The translations under genes were made by a program, and so were the position numbers. DNA of 64,000 bases from Typha latifolia. Taxonomy: Eukaryota; Streptophyta; Magnoliopsida; Poales; Typhaceae. The stretch covers positions 12,101,188-12,165,187 of the forward strand of contig CM034101.1 in NCBI GenBank assembly GCA_019914945.1, read 5' to 3'. How positions within the stretch are numbered: the stretch's first letter is position 1; every line of letters begins with the position of its first letter. Positions 46,624-58,000 of this stretch are shown one piece after another. The notes beneath the pieces were generated by a model. It saw only the letters and a list, made by a program, of their open reading frames with translations. It had not been told where the DNA came from and made no database searches.

Positions 46624-47112
46624 ATGGCTACTAGTAAACTTGTTAGCCTTTCCCTGATAGTAATGCTTAGCGTAGGTCTATCCTCCGCCGTCAGAGTCCT
46701 AACTAGTTTCGGTGACACTGGAGGCGGCGGAGCTGCAGGTGGTGGAAGTGGTGGAGGTGGTGGTGGTGGCGCAGGAGGTGGTGGTGATTCCGGGTGTAAA
46801 GATGGCAAGGCTGGAAGTGGAGGTGGTGGTGGAAGTAGTGGAGGTGGTGGTTCTGGTGGTGGTGAAGCAGGAAAAGGCGCGGGTTACGGATCCGGGCAAG
46901 GTTCCGGATATGGTAGCGGAGCCGGCGGTGGCTCTGGTGATGGACATGGCGGTGGAAGCGGAGCAGGTTACGGGTCTGGAGGTGGATCTTCTCCTGGTGG
47001 TGGTGGTGGTAGCGGTGGAGGCTATGGTGGTGGTGGTGGTGGTGGTGGGTCGGGATCTGGCTATGGTTATGGATCTGGTTCTGGCGGTGGAGGTGGCTAT
47101 ACACACCCTTGA
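46624..47112 (+). CDS. Secreted glycine-rich (cell-wall type) protein, 162 aa, intronless
   Basis: The first ~23 residues (MATSKLVSLSLIVMLSVGLS, then SA) form a clear signal peptide. The rest is dominated by Gly with Ser and Tyr, in runs such as GGGGGS and GYGSGQGSGYGSGAGG, with one Cys near residue 57 in the segment SGCKDGKAG and a YTHP end. This is the composition of plant glycine-rich cell-wall structural proteins. It has no oleosin hairpin or RNA-binding domain. Tyr in a Gly matrix suggests possible oxidative cross-linking in the wall, which is inference. Large open frames on the minus strand and in another plus frame across this gene are by-products of the GGT/GGA repeats. A TATA box lies just upstream. 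The repeat tract may vary in length between individuals. Confidence 0.87.
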   Translation: MATSKLVSLSLIVMLSVGLSSAVRVLTSFGDTGGGGAAGGGSGGGGGGGAGGGGDSGCKDGKAGSGGGGGSSGGGGSGGGEAGKGAGYGSGQGSGYGSGAGGGSGDGHGGGSGAGYGSGGGSSPGGGGGSGGGYGGGGGGGGSGSGYGYGSGSGGGGGYTHP

Positions 47113-47339
47113 TCACAAAAGGAGACCAAGTTAGCACCTTTGGTCTCTTCGATCTTATGGCTCTGCTACTGTAATCCAAATGATGGAAGTAAGCAATATA
47201 TATATATATGTTGCAAGACTCTGGAGAGTTGCTTGTATTTATAACTCAAAGTATGATACTAATGAATAAATAAGCATAGTAGCTTCCTTCTATAAAAGGT
47301 TCCAATTGTGCTGGTGATCATATTCAATATGGTAAAAGT

Positions 47340-47655
47340 TTCAAACAGTGGCATCCATAAAATGCCTCAAATTATTTAGGGTACTCCGGCATTTGTTAAC
47401 CTAGGTAAATAGGTTATTTCTATTTTTACCGGTATTTATAAAATGTTAAAAATTATAAAAAATATATAAGATATTTTGCGACATTTATAAATGTTGGTAT
47501 AACTTAGAAACTGCGACATTTTATGCATAATTAGTGGCATTTAAGAAAATGTCACTTAGACCGTACCTATGCCAGCAGCTAATAATAAATGGCTGTGAGA
47601 GTTATCATTAGTGACATTTGTTCGACTGTCGAAATAGTAAATGTCACTATAAGTT
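47340..47655. mobile_element. CACTA-like non-autonomous fragment with 'gacattt' subterminal words
   Basis: Words such as 'gcgacatttataaatgt', 'gcgacattttatgcat', 'ggcatttaagaaaatgtcac' and 'agtgacatttgttcg...aaatgtcac' recur in both orientations within 250 bases. Such alternating 'aaatgtcgc' words are typical of subterminal regions of plant CACTA elements. Termini are not identified. The element begins about 230 bases after the glycine-rich protein stop codon. Confidence 0.4.
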
Positions 47656-49251
47656 AAATTTTTTGTACTGTATCATTGTTCTATCAGGACTTAGTTTGAC
47701 GAAAATATATAATTGTTCTCTTGCTAGAAGATCGAACTGAGGTTTTTTTTTTCTTTTATTCTTTAATAAGAAAAAAATCCACAGAAATGACACGAGTGTA
47801 TTGATGGTCTGAAGGTGGATCAGTTCATTCTCCATATGTATATTCTAGAGAAGATACGCCACTTTCTACCTCTTAGCTGATAACAAAAAATGCCTTTTAG
47901 ACAATTCCAATTCATAACCACTAATTACGATGTAAATTTTCAGCATAGTATATATATACTTCTATCGAGGGATCAAGAATTCAGAGTCGATTCATCCATG
48001 TCTCTAAACTTAATTATGAGGTTATTGATGCTTTTCTTTTCCCAAGTCTGGCCAATATTGAACGCCTAAAACAAGTAGGCCCAAGCTTATCATTTGCTTT
48101 TTTATTATGATCCGACCACATGAGTTAAAGTCGAATCAAATCAAATTAGTTAGTTAGTTTTATATTATTATTTTAAATTTTAAATAAATCAGATAATTTA
48201 CATGTATATCCGATCCGCTATGGAATTTTACTCTTATAAATATGAGCGGATATATTTTTATAATTATCATTGAATAAATCTGCATTTAGCTAAGTTAATA
48301 TTTTTGTCATTATTATTTGTTGTAATCGTTAGATCACATTTATCTTTCTAGAAGTAGATCATAGCTGTAGAAGTATTTCGATCTTCTAAACCCTAGCTAT
48401 CTTTCTCTACCAGCAGCCACCCTACCTTATGGCTGTTCTCCACTCTCCGACGACCGTCGCAATGTCGACTATTTACTATTTTACCTATTTCAACCTTCCT
48501 TCACCAGTTCATTTATAACTTTTCATTCAGATGTTCAATTCTTGTGATACTAGATCCATTAGAATCTTAACTTCTGAGGCTATCTCCATATAAAATTTTA
48601 CAATTTTCTTACGTCCAAATCGATCCAGATCTAAACGATAACATTTCTATCATTTGCTTTTAGCTTTTTTTTAAAATTTATATTTCTTTTCAAAATCCAA
48701 GATTATATATATATATATATATATATCATATATGATTTATTTTATTTTTGAACGAAGGCTAAGTTTGTGGAGCCTCTATTTATAGAGTGGAATAATACCA
48801 CCATGTGGCACGAATTTGAAGGCAGGCAGAGTAATTCTCCGCAGTTGGGTACTATGATGCCTCTTTTATGAACAAACTAATTACCTTGCCAAGCAACACG
48901 CCCCCACAATCACATTGCTTGTGTGACAAACAAACGAACTTAATTTGAGATATATGTGTATATATATACAGAGATTAATTTTTAATTTATAAATTTTATA
49001 AAATATTACTTTTAAACACTAAAATGAATTCACATGCAGCATTTTTTTTAAGAAAGGTCCGTAGACAAAGATTTATTAGTTAGTCTCGTTACAATTTGGT
49101 CCAAAGAAGAGCCCAGCCATATCGTTGATTTGCGGCGACGGATTCCATGGTGGGCTAAAAGACATGTATACACGTTGTTGGATTGACTTGTATAGCCTAT
49201 CCTAATAGAAGGATTTAAAGAGATTAGCCTCCTACACTCCCGGAGAAGTGA

Positions 49252-49536
49252 CAAAGCAGGTCAATATATTCTGGAATCATCACTGTTAATCGCAAGAACT
49301 ACCACTTGGCGGTTGTTGAAGATTCACTTATCTACATCCTCGCGGAATGTGGATATAAGGTGAATACCTTTCAGGATGGCCCAGAGCTCACTGTGAAATG
49401 CGCTAGTGCAGGTTCGAATGAGCTTGGTCTGGTTGAGTCTGACTTTGGCGCCACAGTCAAAGACAAACTGACCAGTTTCACCGCCGAGGCCTCTATCCCA
49501 CACCGCGTCTGTCCAGCACCTTGGTATCTATTTTAA
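49252..49536 (+). other. Unrecognised open frame without ATG (possible orphan exon or gene fragment)
   Basis: The frame is open for 94 codons from the stop at 49249 to the stop at 49534-49536, with balanced amino-acid use (for example ILAECGYKVNTFQDGPELTV, then KCASAGSNELGLVESDFGAT) and higher GC than its surroundings. No ATG opens it. A possible acceptor (CAAAGCAG) ends at 49259. I do not recognise the family. It could be a gene fragment carried by a transposon, or chance. Confidence 0.3.
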
Positions 49537-50538
49537 ATGAGTCTTAACTATTTGATTTTTGGATTATATTAGTCGAGTGAATACTTAAGACTCATGATCT
49601 CAAGAATCTTCTTATCCATTGGATGTCCTTTTTTTTTAAAATTAATTGGTTCTTAATAGGGTCGTCAGATGTGATGTTACTCCTAATTCGTAGTACAGAG
49701 TGGTTGTGACTTGTGACAACTTGGGGGGGATCTCATATGTTAACACCATATGATTCAAGATTCAATGAATCGTTGTTATTGATCATCAGTTGAGGAAGCA
49801 TTCTTAATTTAAACCCCACGAACTTAGATCTAATATCAACTAGGAAAGGAGGCATTTAATGATAAAAATGACTTTTTCCATAATTAAACAAGATAATTGC
49901 GTTAGGAGCCATTTTATTTTCATGTGTTTTATTTAAAATACGATTATAAATAAAAAATTAAAGTGACTAAAATCTCAGTCAACCAAGCTGGGATAAGTCA
50001 AAATAAGAGCTTACGAGACGGGAAGAAGCCCTCTTTGCCCAGTTAACTCTATTACTGAAGACATCAAATTTCTAACACACAATTATCAAAATTATAAAGT
50101 TAGTTATACCTGTCGCGAAACCAATCGTGCCCGACGACGACTTTTGTAATTGCTCAGCATTTTTATAATATATTTTATTTTTCTCAAAAAAAAAAAAGAT
50201 AAAAGAGAGGTTTTTTTTGAGAAAAAAATTTCTTTAATATATATAAAACAAAAAAAAAAAAAAAAGATTGCCAAAATATCCTCCATCGTTTTCTCCTACT
50301 CCCTTCTCTTGTCGAATTATTGTCCAAAGTGATCGGCACTCGTGTCCGTCCAGCCTTCGTAATTCGACAAGTGTCCCCACCGTGAGTGATGGAAAGAAAC
50401 AACGCTGGCTAAATTCCAAACATTTAAGGAGGGAATTTTATTTCATTCTCTCATTTTTCACAAAATTTCGGTTTGACTCATTATCTAAACATGCAAACAA
50501 TTAACAATGTCATGCGGAGAATATTATAAAAAATATAT

Positions 50539-50869
50539 AGAAATTTGCATATAACAACCTATATTTTGACAAAATTATGATTTATATTTAAATCGAGTTT
50601 TATAATTTAGTGAATATATGTAGTAGAAAATACCATGCTTGGGCAGATGAGAATATTTTTATCAATTTTTTTTAAATGACTGAAATACTCTTTGATATAG
50701 ATTGAGTAAGTATAATTTAGCTGAGGGTATTTTTATAATCTTTGTATTATAGTTAGGTTAGCATAGGAGTTTAGTTAAGTTTAACTAATAGATCTAACAG
50801 TACAATATTTTCCGTATATATTTGCTAAATTATATAGCTCGATCCGTAAATAGTAAACTGTAAATTTCT
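50539..50869. mobile_element. MITE-like element, same family as 4138-4634
   Basis: The left end 'agaaatttgcatataacaac' then 'ctatattttgacaaaatta' aligns closely with the left end at 4138. The right end reversed reads 'agaaatttacagtttacta', giving a short terminal inverted repeat. The interior is AT-rich and non-coding. Confidence 0.45.
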
Positions 50870-51316
50870 CTAATAAATAAATAAAATTAAATGATGTTTT
50901 AATTAAAAAAAACAGCTTCCTTAGTTTCTCCTAAATGAAAACTATCTCATTTGCTCATTCATATAGAGAATACTACACGAAATATTCTATAAAAATAACT
51001 CCAGGAGTAGTTTAAAATTAATATTTTCTTTTACATGTATATGCATTCAACTATTTTATTTGTATGTATCTCACCTTTCAAACCTACCTAACCGTTAATA
51101 TTCGATTAATTAAACTATAAAAACTCTTATGCTTTAGTTAAGAGTATTTGTATCATTTTCGTTTATTAAATTATTAAAATTTCAACTTATAGATCTCCAT
51201 GCAAAAACTATAGATTTTGAATGGTACATGCACAGATATAAAATCTAGAATAATATATATGTAATTTGGAAAATTTTGGAGGCTATACTTTAAAAGTATG
51301 ATAATTAAGAGTTTTT

Positions 51317-51665
51317 ATTACCAAATGAGATCTAATTTACTATAGCCCTTAATAAAAATGCTAAACTAATCAGAGTTTTATCTCTAAGTAAAAACGTTAA
51401 TTAGTTCAGCATTTTTATCTTTTCATAAAACGCTGATTAGTTTAGCATTATATATATAAATTATTTTAATTTAATCTTTCAGCAAAAAAAAAATTATCTT
51501 AGGATAAAAATGCTAAATTGATTAGTATTTTTAAAAATACTAATTAGTTTAACGTTTTTATTAAGGCTATAATAAATTAGACTCCATTTTATAATAAATT
51601 TGAGAGATAGTCTATTCCGATAAAAAAAAAAAAAAGAGGGCTAGTTTGGTAAAAAAAAAACTCTG
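51317..51665. repeat. Dispersed AT-rich repeat, member 2
   Basis: This matches 37151-37433 in the same orientation, from 'gatctaatttactatagccc' to 'gggctagtttggt'. Within it, variants of 'gctaaa.t.attagt...ttt' recur about every 40-60 bases. Confidence 0.7.
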
Positions 51666-52067
51666 ATAATTAAGGGTACCGTGCGTTCATTCATTATTTC
51701 ATATCGTTCAGTAATACCGGATAGAAATTTTTTAAATAATAAGGGTTGAAATAGTAATTGTGCTCTATTTAGAAAAGAAATGCCGTGCCACGGTGCCAGT
51801 AAGTGGGAAGTCCCAGAACTGCCGTTTCCCAAGGGAAGGAGATCGCAACCATTTGGCTGTCGGCCGACCCTCACACTGACGCTTCCTATATGCCAGATGC
51901 CAACCTTCCACCTCTCTCTCTCCCTTCTTTTTTAATTCTTCTTCTTCTTCTTCTTTTTCTTTTCTCTCTATCCCATCGCTTTTAATTTAATTCACTAGCT
52001 TCTCACCAACTCCGCCATTTCCCACCACCTCCTTGAGAGCGAGAGCGAGATCGAAGAGAAGACGACG

Positions 52068-55000
52068 ATGGGGTCGTCTTCTGGTCACGGGAGTAGCGGA
52101 TACGACTACTCTTTTAAGATACTGCTGATCGGAGACTCCGGAGTGGGGAAGAGTAGTCTCCTCGTCAGCTTCATCTCGAATCATCTCGATGATCTTGCTC
52201 CCACTATTGGTGAGATCTCCCTTTCCTCTGACTCTTTTCTCGGTTAATTTTGTTAATTTCTAGCCGTTTTTGGGGTGTTAGAAGATAGAAGAGTTCTCGG
52301 TAGATCTGGGCTTTATCCAGCATTCTAGTTTTCCGTTTAAGAATCTTTCTTGTTCTGTTTCATTATTCTTGAGGCACAGATAAGCCACAGATGTAGTTAT
52401 AGTTCAACTAACCTCAAATTTTAGCATTTTGAGCACGCTAGTGTTAGAAGAAGAAATTCATTACGGAGGCATGCATATAGGCGTGATCATGTAAATTAGT
52501 GAACCAACCAAGTCTAGGTAGTCTTATTTTATTTTATTTTATTTTATTTTTATTTTTTGTTCCCCTATCTGTGGCCTGGGGGTGTCACATGCGTGAGGGT
52601 AAGGCTTGTCTTTTGGATCCGGGAGTCATTGGTCCAATTATTCAAAGTAGTCTCTTTAGAAATGAGATTTTGAGGGGTGAGACTGGTTACATCCTCATGC
52701 ACTGGGACTCTGATCCATTGCATTTGAGTAAATTTCCTTAGACGAAGAGATCCTTTTATTAAAGTCAAGGACGTAGTCTCATCCTGTATACTCTCTTCAT
52801 TCCTCTTCTATCTAGACCATAGCACAGATTTAGGTATGTCTTTCAAGTTTTACCCTAGGATCAGAAAACGAAATATCAGGTTTGGGATCTCATTTATTTC
52901 TTACTATTCTATTTCTTCTAAAGGAACAAACTTGCTACATATCTTTTCTTTTTTTCTTTTTTGTCAAATCTTAAGTATAATATTGACATTACTGCACATA
53001 TGTACCATTTAGGACTACTGGACGGATGGTGTGAGATGTGTTTGACTTCTATTAAGGACCAAATTTATACAATCTGCTGATTTTGTAAAATTAGAAATGA
53101 GGATATATTTAATCAATAAGTTGACTTGTTCAGTTTACATAAAAGAACTGGTTATTTCTTTGGAGAGGAAACTAGAGGAGGATCACCACTTTTACTATTA
53201 TTTTAAATAAGAATATATATGTCGTTATGTACTACTAGTAGGACCATACCTTTAACTGTAGTTTAGCTTTGTGAATAAACTTGTATTAAATATTAATGTT
53301 TGCCATAGGTTTACGTCTATCTCCATTCTTCAGTAACAAGACAAGTCATTATATCTTGATATATTCACTTGGTGGAATCTGATATATATATATGATAATA
53401 CATTACATTTGTGCTCACGTCTCTCTTCTTTAGTGCTTCATATTTAGTATCTGGTCAGGTTAGGGAATTCCTCTTGGAAATATTTGGAGGATAGAAAGAG
53501 GAAATTGTAAGAATAAGTAGCCTGTAATGTGAGGAAGGGGAATCCTAAGGAGTAATAGATTTGACTGGAAGTCACACTAGTTCAGTTTTGTTTTCAAGTT
53601 GAAATCAAGTAATCAACCATATGTGAGGAGTTATCCTCTTTTTCCTTCATCTAAACCTTTCAACTTTCAAGATATAAAAGTTTTGATGTGTTCCTTTATC
53701 TTATGATTTATCACCTACTTCACCTCTAATAAAGCAGATCTCTGTGCAACACTATTTTGTGATTCATGTTTACATCATCCCTCCTTGGACCCATGTAGGT
53801 GGAAGCCTCATGCATCAGGAACACCCTTTTTATAGTGCCGAAAGTTCCTTAATTAAAAAGCTATAGGTGCTTTCAAGAAGATTAATTTTTTAATATTGAA
53901 AATTTGAAACAATTATGAGGATTTTCTCAATCCCTCCACATAGCCTTTTCACTTCAGGTATGTACTCAATAGCTAGAACCAGATTGTGGTCGAGATAATT
54001 TAAGCAATTTTTGGATTTTTTTTTTGTGTTGCTCTTCACCAACAAAATGTATTAGACAAAGTGATACTTTCACACAAGTTCCGAATATATGCCATTATGC
54101 TTCTGATTGTTATTGATGGGAAGTATATGAGACCTCAAGAGGAATTTGGTAGAGTACATTGTAATTTTAACTAAACTATGTTATATCAGTCTTAGATAAT
54201 CTTGTTGATTTAGGAAAGTCAAAATAGCAATTATTAGATTCTTGATAGAGGATAATGTGGAAAGAAAGATGTGCTGGGTTACTCCAGCACATCACGCTTG
54301 CTATATGATCTCAAACTTTACAATAGGATTGCTCGTATTAGATTCCTTTGTTTATGCTTTTTCTGGTCTTCTTTATATGACTTTTCCTATTTTTTTGCTT
54401 GAAATTCATGATAGGAGTGGATTTCAAAATCAAGTTTCTCACAATTGCTGGGAAGAAGCTGAAGTTGACAATATGGGATACTGGTAAGTTGGAAGATATA
54501 GATAACTTTGAGTAAGACTTTCATGGATTGAAATAGCTTCGATTCACATGTTTTAGATCATGGGGCCTTAAGCATTGGTACCTGCATGGCCACAACCATT
54601 GCACAGGGGATCTAAACAGTATGGACCATGCAAAGGGGGTTTAAGACCTAAGCCCCTAATTGATCACTGCCAGGTGCTGACCTGAACGTGCTAGCAACTT
54701 GTTAGCACAATTTATCCAGTTTAAAACCTTGCTACATAGGATTTCAAAAACTCTCTGTTCGGTTACTTTACATTACTAAGTAAGAAAATTATATGAAATG
54801 AACACAAAAAGCATATTTTTGCAAAACAATTTCATATCAGTTAACCTGAACATAAAGACATTTCATTGCTTGGATGATTCAGGTTTGCAATTTTTTTTCT
54901 TCGTTTAATAATCATGTCTACTTATTATGCAACCAAAACTTGTTAACTTTCTAAAGTATTTTACATACAAATGATTCATCCATTACATTCATTTCCCTCT

Positions 55001-58000
55001 CATTTTTTTACCCCATTGTACTGATTGTGCGTTAAATTTACTTTTAAATTTCCAAAAATTATTATCATTATTAGCAACAGAAATCTCTAGATATTCTGGA
55101 TGCATGCTGATATCTTGTTCTTTTTAAGTTGGACAAACAAATATTTTTTTATTCATACCTCTAAATAAACATTGCAAATGTCTACATATTTTTGCAGCTG
55201 GCCAGGAGAGGTTTAGGACACTAACTGGTTCTTATTATAGAGGTGCTCAGGGGATTATTCTAGGTAAGGCTGCTAGTTACAAGCTGCATAAAAATTGCAT
55301 CAAATATTAATTTTAGTTTATTTTAATTATTACTATGCATGCTATTTGTTACGATCTGCGTTCAAGTCTAACTTCAGAGTCTATCGAGTCGAGTCCTTTG
55401 CTTATTATGTTTGTTCAGTTATTTACCTATTTAATTAGTTTGAGTCCATGTACAACTTGGTCCAAACCAATTTATGGTTTGCCAACCCTAGTCGAGTTAT
55501 GCTGGAATGAAACCTTAGTCTTCTTCCTCTTTTTTCATCTTTGATTTCTCTCCCCTCATTTCTCTTTGTCCTAGTCGTCCCTATCTCCTGCACGACTTTT
55601 GTTTTGATCGCCGCCACTGCTGCTGGCTAACAATAGCTGATGTGATCCTTTCGCATCAGCAAGCCACCACCACCGTTCCTTGTTGAGCCACTAACACCAC
55701 CCTGCTCACCGACTGTACCACCTCCGGTATCTCCCCATAGCCAGCCTCCTTCTCTGGCTGCACCACAATCTTAACGCCAAGTTGCAACCACCATTGCCGT
55801 TGCCAACCTTCTTGGTTCATCGGTTGAAACCACCACCTAGCCGCTTTCCACTTGAACTAAACCACCCAAAAAACCTAGCTAAAGTTGCCTATGCTCCAGG
55901 TCGGCCACCCCTGCTCTGGACACGCCCCCTCACACCAAGAGGCACCACAAACCCTAGTTGGCCCAATCCATCCCACGCACAATATTCTAAGGCTTTCTCG
56001 TGTTTGGTCCTCTTCCTCAGCCCAAACCTAGCCCATCTCTCACAAAGAGCCTAGTGCATGTTCTCACCAAATTTTTAGCCCAGGAGCTACTCTTAAGGGT
56101 CCAAACTAGCCCAAAGCCCTAGCTGATTCAGCAGCCGATTCATTGATCCTATGGCTTTCTGTCTTTTGGCCCTTGTTCACGCTCAAATCTTGAGCCCACT
56201 CCATAGCCAACTATTACGCCTAGATCCATCTCCTAGTCCAGTGGCAAGCCTAGATTTGCACCCAAGAGCCCGTGGCACCCAAAAGCCCTGATCAGCTAGA
56301 TTGTACTCCAACCGGCCAGCCAGAGCTTCTTTCATGCCTGAGCCCTAGACCTCATTTCTCTTGAGCCATGCCTTGCTTAAATACTTTTTAAGGGTTGGCC
56401 AACATTCCCTCAATCACTTAGGACTCATGGATTCACTAGCTACAGAGCAAGACACACCCCTAGCCGCATCAGTCTTGTAGAGGATTTCAGATCCGAGCTA
56501 GGACTCTTTGGGTTTACCTAGGCCTGGTCATTCCAACAAGCCCCAAGTGCCGGGTCTGCAACATACTTGTACAGCACTTTGTGGTGTACCTTTTCTTATA
56601 CATAACAAGGCTATTTTCATAATGCCCTCTTCTTCTTCTCATATATATTTAATCTGTCCCACCTAATTTTAATTCCTTTATTATTTTTAACAATTTGATG
56701 TCATCAGAGCACAAAGATTTGATTCTTTTACTTTTGTCAACCAGCTTATGATGTCACACGACGAGAAACATTTACAAATTTAGCTGATGAATGGGCCAAA
56801 GAAGTAGACTTGTACTCCACAAATCAGGACTGTATCAAAATGCTAGTCGGAAATAAAGTTGACAAGGTACTTTACAATTCTGTTTTCTGTTATTCTATTA
56901 TGTTCTATCAGTTACTTGGTTTTGCAATTTGAGAATTTTTTTTCCTAGATTTTCTAATTGCGTTAAAATTCAGTGAAATGTATTTATTGTTACTAAGTAG
57001 TATCTATAAGAGGCTTCGTGCAGATTTATAAGTAAGGGATTCAACTTCATTAGACCTACACAATCACATTAACGCACACATTTATTTTCATTAAACTTTC
57101 CACATGATTTCCAGTATGCTATGGTAGTTTTCATGATCAAATTAGACAAACGAAGATTATAATGAAATACCTGCGAATGAACTTCTTTTCTACTTCCCTT
57201 GGAAGTAAAATGTCTAAAATGTATTAGTATTAATTAATCTACTATCTATGCCTTTTAACTTGAATTTCTGGGATAGTTTCTTTGGTTTCTTTTTATCAAG
57301 CCATAAATTTTGCATCCAGTAAAATTTTAGACAGCATATCAGTGCTTCATGAAAAAGAAGGAACTTTGAAGACACAAAATATAAGGTGTAGTGTTTTGAA
57401 GGGCATCATCTGGATCAGTGCATATTGGGCTATTCTGGATGGATCTGCAACAAGGTTGATCAGTTAGGGAGCATAGCTTAACTGAAATTATACCACACTG
57501 AAAATAATTATGTGCTGAACATGGTTAAAGCAATGGTTTAGACCAGAGATGTCATTACAGTATCTTCCAGTTTTATTCTTATTTGTGAAGCTATATGTGT
57601 TGTCTGATTCAAGCTTAAATGCTTGAATCTCTTATCTTTTTTAAATTACTTCGTCTTTCAGATTGAATTAGGTTTGGGAATAAATCTATCTTTATGCTGT
57701 TATAGTCATAGCCTGATCATTGAAAATTTGCTTATAGAAGAACGGGAAGATGGCCTAGACCAGATGCACCATATTCTGATTTGTCATCCCTGATAACCAA
57801 AGGAAGAAGATAAGACACTTAAGTTATCCACTGGATTTGAAGAATACTCAATTTAAAATAGAGAACGAAGTAATCTACATATCAGTTCTATTGCACTTTT
57901 TAGGTGACAAAATAACCATATCATATAGACTAGGTTTCAGGGGCTCCCTTTACCTTCAAATCTCTGACATATACATGCCATAGAGCTGAGTAGTACTGCT

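Larger units (their letters stand above)
47656..52067. other. Spacer between the glycine-rich protein and RAB genes
   Basis: The region is AT-rich and holds an (AT)n run at about 48706-48727, an unrecognised open frame at 49252-49536, a MITE at 50539-50869 and a dispersed repeat at 51317-51665. The last 250 bases are CT-rich and should hold the RAB promoter and leader. I see no further gene. Confidence 0.5.

Noticed and set aside
46699..47179. Long open frames antisense to and in another frame of the glycine-rich protein gene (Thr/His/Val-rich)
   Set aside because: These are shadows of the GGT/GGA repeat tract; only the plus frame from 46624 has a signal peptide and a proper promoter.
49405..49425. 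'ggttcgaat' resembling a tRNA B box
   Set aside because: No A box or cloverleaf can be built around it; it lies within an open frame.
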